Part shown: positions 25,544 through 35,689 of the stretch, piece by piece | Layout of the letters: each line of letters begins with the position of its first letter | Numbering within the stretch: the first letter of the stretch is position 1 | Source: JANYLB01 sp963837715 | GTDB lineage: Bacteria > Actinomycetota > Acidimicrobiia > IMCC26256 > JANYLB01 | Assembly: GCA_963837715.1 (NCBI GenBank) | Contig: CAWIOF010000002.1 | Location: 2,427,581-2,491,580 of the forward strand | Direction: 5' to 3' | DNA length: 64,000 nt | The notes under the pieces: generated by a model | Databases searched by the model: none | Seen by the model: only the letters and a program-made list of their open reading frames with translations | What the model was told of the DNA's origin: nothing | Program-made: the position numbers and the translations under genes

Positions 25544-26898
25544 CCAGCATCGACCGCACCCACCTCGCCACGCTGCACGCGCGTGAGGAGGAGCGGTTCA
25601 CCGAGGCCCACCCCGGCTCGGCCGCTCGGGTCGGCCCGGCCGCGGCGCATCTCCTCGGCGGGGTGCCGATGAACTGGATGGCTCGCTGGCCCGGGCGGTT
25701 CCCCGTGTTCGCGGCCGAGGCCCACGGCGCCCATCTCGTCGACGTCGACGGGAACGAGTACGTCGACTTCTGCCTCGGCGACACCGGCGCGATGACCGGG
25801 CACGCGCCCCCGGCATCGGTGGCCGCGATCGCCGACCAGGCCGGGCGCGGGCTGTCGATGATGCTCCCGACCGACGACGCGATCGCAGTCGGCGACGAGC
25901 TCGCCCGTCGGTTCGGTCTGCCGTTCTGGCAGATCGCCACGAGCGCGACCGACGCCAATCGCTTCGCGCTGCGGCTCGCCCGCCAGGTCACCGGGCGGCA
26001 GAAGATCCTCGCGTTCAACTGGTGCTACCACGGCACCGTCGACGAGACGCTCGTGACGCTCGCTGCCGACGGCCGCAGCGTCGCGCGTGAGGGCCATCTC
26101 GGCCCGCCGGTCGACCCGTCGCTCACCACCGCGGTGGTCGAGTTCAACGACGTCGACGCGCTCGAGCGCGAGCTGTCGACCCGCGAGATCGCGGTCGTGA
26201 TCGCCGAGCCGGTGATGACGAACATCGGGATCATCCACCCCGACCCCGGCTACCACGACGCGCTGCGACGCATCACACGCGACACCGGCACCCTGTTGCT
26301 CATCGACGAGACGCACACCTTCTGCGCGGGTCCCGGCGGGTACACGCGCGAGCACGGCCTCGAGCCCGACCTCTTCACCATCGGCAAGCCGATCGCCGGC
26401 GGACTCCCCGCCGGGGCCTACGGCATGACGGCCGCGGTCGCCGAGCGCGTGCACGATCTCGTGACCGGCCCCGACAGCGACGTCGCCGGGATCGGTGGAA
26501 CCCTCGCCGGCAACGCGCTCACGCTCGCCGCGATCCGAGCCACGCTCGCCGAGGTCCTCACCGACCAAGCCTTCGCGCACATGCTGCCGCTCGGACGACG
26601 GTGGGCCGACGGCGTGCAGGCCGTGATCGACGACCACGCCGTGCCGTGGAGCGTCACCCGCCTCGGTGCCCGGGCCGAGTACTGGTTCGTGCCCGAACGG
26701 CCGCGCAACGGCGGCGAGGCCGCCGCCGGGATCGACCACGAGCTCGACGGGTTCATGCACCTCTACGCGCTGAACCGCGGCATCCTGCTGACCCCGTTCC
26801 ACAACATGGCCCTCATGTCACCAGCCACGACCGAAGCCGACGTCGACCGTCACACCGACGTCTTCGCCGCCGCCGTCTCCGAGCTCCTCACCCCCTGA
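25540..26898 (+). CDS. Class III aminotransferase (GSA-aminomutase-like)
   Basis: The 452-residue PLP enzyme has GNEYVDFCLGDTGAMTGHAP, the catalytic-domain LIDETHTF and the PLP-lysine region FTIGKPIAGGLPAGAYG. It resembles glutamate-1-semialdehyde aminomutase-like proteins that in accessory loci act as transaminases or mutases on unusual amines, rather than HemL itself. A similar gene lies at 45440-46864. A nested hairpin follows it. Confidence 0.85.
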   Translation: MTSIDRTHLATLHAREEERFTEAHPGSAARVGPAAAHLLGGVPMNWMARWPGRFPVFAAEAHGAHLVDVDGNEYVDFCLGDTGAMTGHAPPASVAAIADQAGRGLSMMLPTDDAIAVGDELARRFGLPFWQIATSATDANRFALRLARQVTGRQKILAFNWCYHGTVDETLVTLAADGRSVAREGHLGPPVDPSLTTAVVEFNDVDALERELSTREIAVVIAEPVMTNIGIIHPDPGYHDALRRITRDTGTLLLIDETHTFCAGPGGYTREHGLEPDLFTIGKPIAGGLPAGAYGMTAAVAERVHDLVTGPDSDVAGIGGTLAGNALTLAAIRATLAEVLTDQAFAHMLPLGRRWADGVQAVIDDHAVPWSVTRLGARAEYWFVPERPRNGGEAAAGIDHELDGFMHLYALNRGILLTPFHNMALMSPATTEADVDRHTDVFAAAVSELLTP

Positions 26899-26905
26899 CG
26901 GCCGG

Positions 26906-26952
26906 CTTTGGCGTCAGCGATCCCCGCCACGCGGGGGTTTCTGACGCCAAAG
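26906..26952. terminator. Nested inverted repeat between convergent genes
   Basis: CTTTGGCGTCAG (26906-26917) pairs perfectly with CTGACGCCAAAG (26941-26952). Inside is a second hairpin CCCCGC-CAC-GCGGGG. The position between two convergent genes and the strong pairing suit a bidirectional transcription terminator, though no long T run is present. Confidence 0.7.
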
Positions 26953-26968
26953 CACTCTGCGGGGCGGG

Positions 26969-28547
26969 TCAGACGGGGAGGACGCCGTGCTTGCGCCAGG
27001 GGCGGTCGACACGCTTGTCGCGGCTGACGGCGAGGCCGCGGGCGATGGCGGCGCGGGTGTCGGCCGGGTCGATCACGTCGTCGAGCTGCGCGTGGCCGGC
27101 TGCGACGTAGGGGTCGATGTTGGCGCGGATCTCCTCCGCGAGCTCGAGCTGCTTCGCGACCCGCTCCTCCTCGGGTACCGCCTCGAGCGTCTTGCGGTGG
27201 ATGATCGCGCACGGCACCGTCGGGTCCCATCACCGCGATCTCGGCCGTGGGCCAGGCGACGATGTAGTCGGCCTCGTAGGCGAGACCGTTCATCACGAAG
27301 TAGCCCGCGCCGTAGCTCTTGCGCAGGATCACGCTCACCTTCGGCACCGTCGCCTCGCTGACCGCGAACAGCATCTTGGCCCCGTGCCGGATGATCCCCT
27401 GCTTCTCGACCGCGGAACCGACGATGAAACCCGGAACGTCGTGCAGGAACACGAGCGGGATGCCGAACGCGTCACACAACCACACGAACCGGGCCGCCTT
27501 GTCGGCTGCGTTCACGTCGAGCGCGCCGCCGAGCACCATCGGTTGGTTCGCGACGATCCCGACCGACTGTCCGTCGATGCGAGCGAGTCCGGTCACGATG
27601 TTCTTCGCCCAGTCGGGCTTCATCCAGAAGACGTCGCCGTCGTCGACGATCGCGGTGATCACCTTGCGCATGTCGTACGCCCGTCGCGGCGCCGTGGGCA
27701 CGATGTCGTAGAGCTCCTCGACCCGGCGGTCGGCGGGATCGGCCGACTCCCGGACCGGCGGTGACTCCTGGTTGTGCGCGGGGAAGTACGAGAGGTACTT
27801 CCGCACGATCTCGAGGCAGGCAGCGTCGTCGGCGACCTCGAGGTCGGCGACCCCGCTGATCTTGGTGTGGACGGCGGAGCCGCCCATCTCCTCCTCCGAC
27901 ACGTCTTCGCCCACCGCGGCCTTCACCAGGTGGCGCCCACCCAGCGCCATCGAGCTGGTGCCCTTCACCATCGGAACGAAGTCGGCGAGGGCAGGGATGT
28001 AGGCGGTTCCCGCCGCGCAGTGGCCGAGCATCGCTGCCACCATCGGCACCACCCCGCTCATCGCCACCTGCTCACGGAAGAGATCGCCCGCGCCCGCGAA
28101 CGACGAGCCACTCGTCGACTGGATGCGCGCGCCCGCGGAGTCGAGGAGCCACACCATCGGGATCCGCTGGCTGATCGCGTGATGGCGCATCCGGCGGATC
28201 TTGTTCTCACCGACGGTGCCCATCGAGCCGGCCATCACCGTGAAGTCGTACGCCGCGACCGCGACCTTGCGGCCGTCGATCTCGCCGATGCCGGTGACGG
28301 CGCCGTCGGCCGCGAGGTAGCGGTCGCCGAGACCGGCATCCATGTGGTCCGCGAGCATGCCGTACTCGACCCAGGTACCGGGATCGAGCAGCAGGTCGAG
28401 GCGCTCGCGCACCGTGAGCTTGCCGAGCGAGTGCTGGCGTTCGACCCGGTCGGGCCCGCCGAGGCCGAGCGCCTGCGCCTTCCGCTCCGCGAGGTCGCCG
28501 ACCAGCGGGCCCCAGTCGTACTTCTCTCCCCCACCGGTGGCTGTCAT
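26969..28547 (-). CDS. Acyl-CoA carboxylase beta subunit, frameshifted
   Basis: The ~525-residue carboxyltransferase resembles propionyl/methylcrotonyl-CoA carboxylase beta subunits: DSAGARIQSTSGSSFAGAG, MVKGTSSMALGG and FLHDVPGFIVGSAVEKQGII are conserved. The frame breaks near 27,214 after MGPDGAV; removing one base restores AIIHRKTLEAVPEEERV and the rest of the C terminus. The enzyme moves carboxyl from biotin to an acyl-CoA. A free biotin carrier gene lies 2 kb away on the same strand. The start is an ATG near 28547, before the FAD oxidase gene on the other strand. Confidence 0.9.
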
Positions 28548-28649
28548 CGGCTCATCGTGGCACGCGCCGCGGCCCGACGCCGGTGGCCCTCGACCCCGTG
28601 TCGCCGCGCCGGTACGTTCTCCCGAGACGCTTCAGCGGGAGGAAGACCC

Positions 28650-30026
28650 ATGGCTGCGACCCTCGAGATCCCCGGCTTCGGCGGCACGGTACTGGGGGCA
28701 GGTGATCCCGCGTACGACGATGCCCGCAAGCTGTTCAACGGCATGTTCGATCGCCGCCCACTCGCGATCGCGCGGTGCGAGAGCGCCGACGACGTCGCCG
28801 CCGCGGTGAAGGCGGCACGCGCGCGTGACCTCGACCTCACCGTCTTCGGCGGCGGGCACGGGGTGACGGGTGCCGCAGTCGCCGACGACGCATTGTGCAT
28901 CGACCTCCGCGGCATGAAGGGGATCACCGTCGATCCCGACGCGCGGACTGCCCGCGCCGAGGCGGGGCTCGTCTGGGGTGAGGTCGATGCCGCCACCCAG
29001 GCGCACGGCCTCGCGGTCACCGGTGGACGGGCGAGCGACACCGGGATCGGTGGTCTCGCGCTCGGGAGTGGGAGCGGCTGGCTCGAGCGGACGTTCGGGT
29101 TCACGTGCGACAACCTGCTCGCGGCGGAGGTCGTCACCGCCGACGGTCGTCAGGTCGTGGCGTCGGCGACCGAGAACCCGGAGCTGTTCTGGGGACTGCG
29201 TGGCGGAGGCGGCAACTTCGGGATCGTCACCGCGTTCCACTTCCAGCTCCACCCCGTCGGCCCGATCCTGCTCGGTGGGATGCTGATGTACCCGGCCGAG
29301 ATGGCGCGCGACCTCGTCGAGTTCTACTCGGGCTTCATCGCCGACGCACCCGACGAGGTGGTCGGTGGACTCGCGTTCATCTGCGCGCCGCCACTCGACT
29401 TCGTCCCCGAACCGGTTCGGGGTCAGCCGGTGGTCGGCGTGGTCGTCGCGTACGTCGGCTCCGTCGCCGATGGCGAAGCGGCGCTGCGACCGCTGCGCGA
29501 GTTCGGCCCGCCCGCGATCGACATGGTCGAGCCCATTCCCTACGTCGCGCTGCAGCAGCTCATCGACGCCGGCAACCCGTGGGGCATGCGCAACTACTGG
29601 ACTGCCGATTTCCTCGGCGAGCTTCCCGACAAGGCCATCGACACCTGGGTCGAGCACGCGACCCGTCCGGTGTCGCCGATGAGTCAGATGCTGCTGATCC
29701 CCGGCGGTGGCGCGCTCTCACGCATCGACGACAACGCCACCGCGTTCGGGAACCGCAACGCGCCGTGGAACATCCACCTGCTCGGGATGTGGCCCGATCC
29801 CGCCGACGACGAGCGCAACATCGCCTACGTCCGCGACTTCGGAGTCGCCATGAAGCCGTGGACGACCGGCCGCACCTACCTCAACTTCATCGGCGACGAG
29901 GGAGGGGGCCGGGTGGAGGCCGCGTTCGGACCCGAGAAGTTCGCGCGGCTCCAGAAGCTCAAGGACGAGTGGGACCCCACCAACGTGTTCTGCCACAACC
30001 AGAACATCCCGCCCAGCTCGCGCTAG
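28650..30026 (+). CDS. FAD-linked oxidase with BBE domain
   Basis: The 458-residue protein has a PCMH-type FAD domain: FGGGHGVTGAAV carries the histidine that commonly binds FAD covalently, followed by DLRGMKGITVDPDARTARAE and GGGGNFGIVTAF. The C-terminal DEWDPTNVFCHNQNIPP is the berberine-bridge (BBE) ending. No signal peptide is present, so it is probably cytosolic. Substrates of this family vary from sugars to alkaloids. GGGAGGAAG precedes the ATG. Its stop overlaps the convergent crotonase gene by 4 bp. Confidence 0.9.
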   Translation: MAATLEIPGFGGTVLGAGDPAYDDARKLFNGMFDRRPLAIARCESADDVAAAVKAARARDLDLTVFGGGHGVTGAAVADDALCIDLRGMKGITVDPDARTARAEAGLVWGEVDAATQAHGLAVTGGRASDTGIGGLALGSGSGWLERTFGFTCDNLLAAEVVTADGRQVVASATENPELFWGLRGGGGNFGIVTAFHFQLHPVGPILLGGMLMYPAEMARDLVEFYSGFIADAPDEVVGGLAFICAPPLDFVPEPVRGQPVVGVVVAYVGSVADGEAALRPLREFGPPAIDMVEPIPYVALQQLIDAGNPWGMRNYWTADFLGELPDKAIDTWVEHATRPVSPMSQMLLIPGGGALSRIDDNATAFGNRNAPWNIHLLGMWPDPADDERNIAYVRDFGVAMKPWTTGRTYLNFIGDEGGGRVEAAFGPEKFARLQKLKDEWDPTNVFCHNQNIPPSSR

Positions 30027-30799
30027 CGGCCCTTCCACTCCGGCGCGCGCTTCTCGACGAACGCGGCGACACCCTCGGCGGTGTCCTCCGACGAGCTCGT
30101 GACGGTGAGCATCGCCTGGAGGTAGTCGAGGGCGTGGTCGGGATCCATGCCGAGCACGTGTTGGAACGCGTCGCGGCCCCACCGCATGATCAACGGCGAC
30201 TTCGACGCCAGTCCGGCGACGAGCTCGTCGACGGCGGCGTCGAGCTCGTCGACGGGAACGACGCGCGTCACGAACCCGATCCGGTCCGCTTCGGCCGCGT
30301 CGACCCGTCGGCCGGTGGCCATCAGCTCGTAGGCCCGCTTCGGCGGCATGCTCCGGAGCAACGGGACGGTGATCATGTACGGCCAGAGCCCCACGTTGAT
30401 CTCGGGGGTGCCGAACTGCGCGTCGTCGGCCGCGACGACGAAGTCGCACGCGAGCGCGAGCCCGAACCCGCCGGCGAGCGCGTAGCCACGGACCCGGGCC
30501 ACCGTCGGCTTCCCGAGCGACCAGAGGTCGCGGAACAGGTCGGCGAGCAGGCCCCGGCCCTCGTGGGCCGCGGTGGCGCCGTCGGTGCCGGCGATCCCGC
30601 CGAGGTCGGCCCCGGAGCAGAACGCCTTGTCTCCGGCACCGGTGAGCACGACGACCCGGACGGCGTCGTCGGCCTTCGCCGCGGCCACGCCCTCCCGGAG
30701 GCCCCGCATCACGTCGAACGACATGGCGTTGCGACGTTCCGGCCGGTCGATCGTCAAGCGGGCGACCGGCCCGTCCACCTCGTAGCGGAGGTCGTCCAC
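30023..30799 (-). CDS. Enoyl-CoA hydratase family protein
   Basis: The 258-residue crotonase has LTIDRPERRNAMS, FCSGADLGGIAG and VRGYALAGGFGLALACDF. The catalytic region FGTPEINVGLWPYM contains the conserved glutamate in PEI, so hydratase or isomerase activity is plausible. GAGGAG precedes the GTG start by 6 bases. It is a different paralogue from the gene at 24008-24793. Confidence 0.88.
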   Translation of the reverse strand: MDDLRYEVDGPVARLTIDRPERRNAMSFDVMRGLREGVAAAKADDAVRVVVLTGAGDKAFCSGADLGGIAGTDGATAAHEGRGLLADLFRDLWSLGKPTVARVRGYALAGGFGLALACDFVVAADDAQFGTPEINVGLWPYMITVPLLRSMPPKRAYELMATGRRVDAAEADRIGFVTRVVPVDELDAAVDELVAGLASKSPLIMRWGRDAFQHVLGMDPDHALDYLQAMLTVTSSSEDTAEGVAAFVEKRAPEWKGR

Positions 30800-30907
30800 C
30801 AGCTGCTCCTCACCCCGATCGCGGCACCCGAGCTCCTTCCGGCCGCATCGTAGGTGGGCCCGATGGCCTAGATCCCCGGAACCCGACGACTGGTAATTTT
30901 CCCTCCA

Positions 30908-31576
30908 GTGGCTTTTGGGGCAGGGATCGCTCGCCACGTGGCAGAACCGGGCACGGACGCCGCGGAAGGTGATGGAAGCCGTACCGCGGCGTCGGTGACA
31001 CGCGCGGCCGGTTGGCGGGTCCCTTCGGTCACGACGACCCGCCCGGGCCTCCCCGACACCTGGATCGACGGGGCACTCGTTCCCTCCGACCTCATCACGA
31101 CCGCCAGCCCGACCGACGACGCGTCCGACTCCGGGGATGCACCCGTCGGGAGCGGCGGTGCGCTCGCCGAGTTCGGCCGGTCGGAGGCGATGATCCGTCG
31201 CCGGCGAGGCTGGTCGTTCCGGCGCAGGAACCGGGGCGTCGAGGCCGACGATGCTGCCGAATCGATCGCAGCCGACGCTCCGACCGACCTCGATCTCGTC
31301 GCCCTCGCGGCCGAAGACGACCTCCTGCTCGACGCCGACGCGCACGTCTGGACCGACCTCACACTCGCGGCGCTCGAGGAGACCGACTCCGACGATGCGT
31401 GGACACCCATTCGCGATCAGTCCGGTCCTGCGGCCGACGTGCACGAAGGCCCCTGGTCGGCCCTCGCCGAGGAGCTGCAGGGCGCCGAGCCCGACTCCTC
31501 GGAGCACGCACCCGACACCACCCCGTCGACCACACCCGACCTCGAAGAAGAGTTCTGGGCGAGAGGAACACGATGA
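30908..31576 (+). CDS. Hypothetical acidic protein
   Basis: The 222-residue protein has no recognised domain. It is rich in D, E, A and T, with one basic patch RRRRGWSFRRRNRG at about residues 97-110. It has no signal peptide or membrane helix. The start is a GTG. The stop overlaps the next small gene by 4 bp (ATGA), so the two are probably made together. Confidence 0.55.
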   Translation: MAFGAGIARHVAEPGTDAAEGDGSRTAASVTRAAGWRVPSVTTTRPGLPDTWIDGALVPSDLITTASPTDDASDSGDAPVGSGGALAEFGRSEAMIRRRRGWSFRRRNRGVEADDAAESIAADAPTDLDLVALAAEDDLLLDADAHVWTDLTLAALEETDSDDAWTPIRDQSGPAADVHEGPWSALAEELQGAEPDSSEHAPDTTPSTTPDLEEEFWARGTR

Positions 31577-31770
31577 GTCCCGGCTGGTTGCAACGACGCA
31601 AGCAACGCGACGAAGAGGAAGCGGCCATCGACGACGAACCGATGGCGATGCTCGACCTCAGCGCCTACGAGCTCCCGCCGGAGCGTCTCGGCGCGTTCCG
31701 CCTCGCCGTGGCCGCCCGGACCGCGACCGACGACGACTGGGCCAAGGCCGCACGCGACCTCGAAGCCTGA
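31573..31770 (+). CDS. Hypothetical small protein
   Basis: The 65-residue protein starts with a basic stretch (WLQRRKQRDEEEA) and ends in TATDDDWAKAARDLEA. No domain is recognised. It shares a 4-bp overlap with the gene upstream, which is the main argument that it is real. Confidence 0.5.
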   Translation: MSPGWLQRRKQRDEEEAAIDDEPMAMLDLSAYELPPERLGAFRLAVAARTATDDDWAKAARDLEA

Positions 31771-31837
31771 GCCCGGGCCGGGCCCGGCCGCCACCGATAT
31801 CCCTCGTCGTGGGAGACCGGCGGCGTAGCGTGGCGAG

Positions 31838-32502
31838 ATGGTCGAGGTCGTCGCGCTGCTGCTCGCCCTCGTGATCGTGCCCATCACGGGTGGGAGCTTC
31901 CGCCGCTTGGCGCGGCTCGAGTTCGATGCCCCGGGGCTGCTGTTCACCGGGCTCGCGATCCAGGTCGTCGTCGAGTTCACCCCGCTCGTCCCGGAATCGC
32001 GGGCCGACGACCTCGGGTTCGCGCTCCTGCTCGCGTCCTACGTGCTGCATCCTCTCGTTCTGCCTCCTGAACCTGCGCATCACGGGGATGTCGATCATCG
32101 TCATCGGCATCTCGCTCAACGTGCTCGTCATCGCGCTCAACCAGGGGATGCCCTACCGGGTCACCGCAGGCGACGGACGCGAGACCAGCGCGAAGCACCG
32201 ACCCGAACGTCGCCGACGACATGCTCAAGATCCTCGACGACCGCATCATCATCCCGGGCCCGCTCGAAGAGACGGTGTCGTTCGGTGACCTGATCCTCGC
32301 ACTGGGGATCGTCAACGTCGCCTACCGCGGGAGCCGGCGGGTCCGGCGGAGCGCACGCGTGTCCCGCGCGCCCTCCCCGTCGGCCGACGACACCGCGCCG
32401 ACACCCCGGATCCCGGCGCCCGCGAACGGTGCGCCGACGCCGCACATCGACCTGGTGTCGGCCGACGAACAGCAGCCCGTCCGGAGCGGCAACCGCACCT
32501 GA
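31838..32502 (+). CDS. DUF5317 membrane protein, twice frameshifted
   Basis: The pieces together match a DUF5317 protein: an N-terminal hydrophobic region, then ILSFCLLNLRITGMSIIVIG, LNVLVIALNQGMPYRV, and DRIIIPGPLEETVSFGDLI. The three pieces lie in different frames; removing one base near 32,053 and one near 32,193 gives a single ~220-residue protein with four or five membrane helices. The function of the family is unknown. The C-terminal tail is low complexity. Confidence 0.7.
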
Positions 32503-32529
32503 CGGCCTGGGCCTCGTGCGGGCCCCGGT

Positions 32530-33713
32530 TCAGCGGGCGCCGACGGAGGCGGGTCGGCGTTCCAGCACCCGTTCGAGCGCCGCCAACACCCGCGGGTCGT
32601 AGACGTAGCCGGGCCCCGAGTACAGGGCTTCGACCGCTCCGGTCTCCAACCGCGCCTGCCCGCCTTCGCTGAGCTCGTCGTACGCGCTCGGCGACGCGCA
32701 GCACCTGGCCGCTCACCGAGGTCCAGGAGCGCTCGGCGCCGCCGAAGGGGTGCGGATCGGGAGAGAGCAACTCCGCGGCCGGTGCGAGGAACTCGGCCTG
32801 GCGGAGCATCTCGGCGCTCGCCTGGGCGACCTCGGAGGACTCCACCGGCCGCCCGAGCACCGACGGGTCGTCGAGGCACACGTGACCGATGTGGTGCAGG
32901 AGCGAAGCAGCCTCGAGGTACTCGAGGTCGCGCGGGTCGAGGCCGAGGTCCCGTCCCATCGACAGGGCCAGCGCCGCGACACGCTCGGCGTGCCCCTCGC
33001 GGACGAGTCCGCCGAGCTCGGGCACGATCGAGAGGGCCCGCAGGGTCTGGGTGTAGGTGCGACGGATCGCGGCAAGCCGTTCGAACGAGTACCAGGCTGC
33101 GAGCAGCGGGACGCTGAAGAACAGCGGGGCCCAGAGGCCCATCCCACCACGACCCTCGAGTCCGTCGTAGCCGACGGCCATGAGCATGCCGCTCGTGACG
33201 AGGGCGAGCTGCGCCGAGCGGCCGTGCCACGAGAGGTCGACGCGCCGGGTGTGGAACGAGTACACCGATTCGTCGACCGCGAGCTCGGCGATGCCCGCGA
33301 GTGCGAGCGCAGTGAGCACCAGCGCCTTGCCGCCGGCGCCGTCACCCATGAGCAGGAGCTGGTAGACGCCGAGCGCGAGCGCGGCGGCCACCATGCGCTG
33401 CACGAGCAACTCCCCGCGCGCCGCCATCCTCGGGGCGGGCCGCAAGACGGCCGCGGCCAGCTCGGCGGCCGCGATCGCCGTGATGAACTCGACCGGCGAC
33501 GCCGCTCGGAGCAAGACCAGCACCACCGCGTACGACAGCGGGACCGTCGCCCGCTCCAGGGGTCGCAGCTCGAGCAGCTCCCCGACGAGCACCCCCGCGG
33601 CGAGGACGGCGATGGTGAAGGTCGTGGAATCGAGGCCCGCGACGATCGCGACCGGCACGAGACCGACCACGATCACGACGGCGGTGGCGACTGCGCGCGT
33701 GCAGTGTGCTCAC
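32530..33713 (-). CDS. Membrane HD-domain protein with degenerate HD motif, frameshifted
   Basis: The N-terminal half has about six membrane helices. The C-terminal half resembles an HD/HD-GYP domain: REGHAERVAALALSMGRDLG is followed by SLLHHIGHVCLDDPSVLG, where the usual HD pair reads HH and the following K reads H. Catalysis is therefore doubtful. Frame breaks are seen near 33,695, just after a GTGA overlap with the upstream HD-GYP gene, and near 32,690, where removing one base gives SAYDELSEGGQARLETGAVE. Its pairing with an intact-looking HD-GYP protein suggests a regulatory or sensory partner. Confidence 0.65.
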
Positions 33714-35082
33714 GGCGCGCTCACGCCGGGGGTCTCGGAGTCGGAGTCGTCGAGCAGGTCGCCGAGTCCGGCCGAGCCGAGGCCGACCGTCGGCGGCTCG
33801 ACCTCGAAGTCGTGCACGTCGACCTCGTGCCCGGCGCCGTACTGCTCGTCGCGCCGCTCGATCGCGACGATCAGGGCATCGACCACACGGGGGTGGAACT
33901 GCTTCCCGGCGTTCTCGCGCAGTTCCTTGAACGCGGTGCTCTGCGCGAGCGCCTTGCGGTAGGAACGGGTCGACGTCATCGCGTCGAAGGCGTCGGCCAC
34001 GGCCACGATGTGCGGCTCGATGGGCTGACCCTTCTCGTCGGCGACGGGCGTGAACCGGGTGAACTCGCTCAGCGCGCTCGGCGCGACGGGCGCGAGGAAG
34101 TCGATGCGGGTGAGGATCTCCAGCGACACGTTCTCGTGGAGGCGCACCCGGGCGAACTCGGCTTCGGTGAGCTTGCCCGGCTTGTTGAGGAGGTGGTTCG
34201 GGACGACGAGCTTGCCCACGTCGTGCATGAGCGCGGCGAGGCGGAGGCGCTCGAGTCGCTTCGCCGAGAGGCCGAGCTCCAGGCCGATGTAGCGGGCGAA
34301 CATCGCGACCCGTTCCGCATGACCGGCGGTGTACTGGTCCTTGGCCTCGAGCGCGCCGATGAGGATCCGGACGGTGTCGTCGTGCGACCGCTTGAGGGCG
34401 AGGTACGACGCGAACGTCTCCTGCGCTACGAGGATCGGGGCCACGAACAGCGGAACGATCACCGCACCGATGTCGAGGTAGAGACGCCCGAGGAACACGC
34501 CGAGCACGGCGAAGGGAAAGACCTGGATGTGCGCGATCACGAGCTCGTGGAAGACCTGACCGAAGCGATCGTCGGACGAGAGCGTGATCACCGTGCTGAG
34601 CAACGTCACGACGACCACGAAGAACGCGAGCCCGGCGAGGATGGCCACGAGCACCAACCATCCCGGAGAGCTGAGCATCCACGACGGCATCGACCAGTAC
34701 ACGAGCGCGGTCGCGAATGCCGCGAGCGCCGTAGTTGCCGCAGTTGAAGATCGTCTTGCGCCACGTCGCGCTCGCGGATGTGTGCCGGGTTGATCCCTCC
34801 GCACAGCGCCACGAGCACCGGGCCGAGCAACGACGTTGCTGTCGTAGAAGACGACGATCGACGCCATCATGAGCATGAAGCCCGCGGTGGTCTCGAGCGT
34901 GGGCGTCGAGGAGCACGCCGCGGCTCTCTGCGAACACGATCAGTGCGCCGAACACGACGAGCGGGACCAGCGGCGGGAAGGGCGTCGTCAGTGCGAGCGC
35001 GACCACGACACCGAGGGTCGCGAGACCCACGGCGAGGCAGAAGACCGTCAACCGGTCCGGCACCCGCAACGACACCTTCACT
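33710..35082 (-). CDS. Membrane HD-GYP-type phosphodiesterase-like protein, frameshifted
   Basis: The C-terminal ~200 residues form an HD-GYP-like domain: EAKDQYTAGHAERVAMFARY, then the metal motif ALMHDVGKLVVPNHLLNKPG, and late VADAFDAMTSTRSYRKAL. The GYP motif itself is not preserved (FTRFTPVADEKGQ in that region). The N-terminal half is a membrane sensor region split by four one-base insertions between about 34,735 and 34,905; correcting them gives GPVLVALCGGINPAHIRERD and TIFNCGNY. Such proteins usually hydrolyse c-di-GMP. The start at 35,080-35,082 is uncertain because AGGAG lies only two bases upstream. Confidence 0.75.
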
Positions 35083-35172
35083 GCTCCTGGCACTCTCTCG
35101 GCACTCTGGTGGACCCTCACTCGTGTGCGCACGTTCCTGGTCGGACAGAGGCGGCAAGGTCTCGGCAGAGAC

Positions 35173-35273
35173 TCATGCAGGTCGGCTACCGCCAGCGCGG
35201 TCGGCGCCGCCGGCGAGCAGCAGCGCAACGGCGGCTGTGGCGATGAGCGAAGACGGACGTAGACCTTCTTCAT
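35173..35273 (-). CDS. Possible small secreted peptide, frameshifted
   Basis: An ATG at 35,271-35,273 has a G-rich ribosome binding site and begins MKKVYVRLRS. In another frame the sequence continues LIATAAVALLLAGGADRAGG, a convincing signal-peptide core, to a TGA at 35,173. One missing base would join them into a ~34-residue peptide. It sits between a structured leader and the HD-GYP gene. Low confidence because of size and the frame break. Confidence 0.3.
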
Positions 35274-35480
35274 GTGAAGACCCCCTTGCACGGTTGGCCT
35301 CCCCCGGGTCCGCTAGTACCCGAAGTGCTCCGCTCCGCTGTGGGACTCCTCAGTCCGTGTCGCCGAGACCTTGCCGTCTCCGTCCGGTCCGACGGACCGG
35401 TGCGCCTCCCTTCGCCCTGCTCGGTTCCCTCGCCTTCCCGTCTCATCGGCGGGGATGTGGGCCCACCTGAGGCTCGGGAC
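35274..35480 (-). other. Hairpin-rich leader, unidentified
   Basis: Upstream of the HD-GYP region lies about 200 bp without a convincing gene but with three consecutive perfect hairpins: GGACT/AGTCC (35343-35356), GAGAC/GTCTC (35365-35380) and CCGGTCC/GGACCGG (35384-35400). Further G-rich, A-interrupted segments follow. It could be a structured 5' leader or riboswitch on the minus strand. I could not match it to a known riboswitch consensus. Confidence 0.35.
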
Positions 35481-35689
35481 GTGTCGAGAACGGACTTTTG
35501 TCACTCCAACAACATGAACCACAGCAGTCTCATGGAGAGCACTCAGCGCGTCAAGCATGGCGACTCTCCGCGCGAACACTAGGACTGATCGTGGGAATTG
35601 CCGCCATCCGACCAGTGTGACCTCCGTCGGATTGCCACGCTCACCAGCACCTCCGCCCGTATCCTCGGCACAGGACGAGGAGGACACGG

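Noticed and set aside
27774..28649. A 290-codon N-terminal extension of the FAD oxidase
   Set aside because: It lies antisense to the acyl-CoA carboxylase gene and lacks homology; the ATG at 28,650 has a good ribosome binding site.
35340..35360. Hammerhead ribozyme core (CTGAGGA on the minus strand)
   Set aside because: The second conserved core GAAA with the closing stem is missing downstream.
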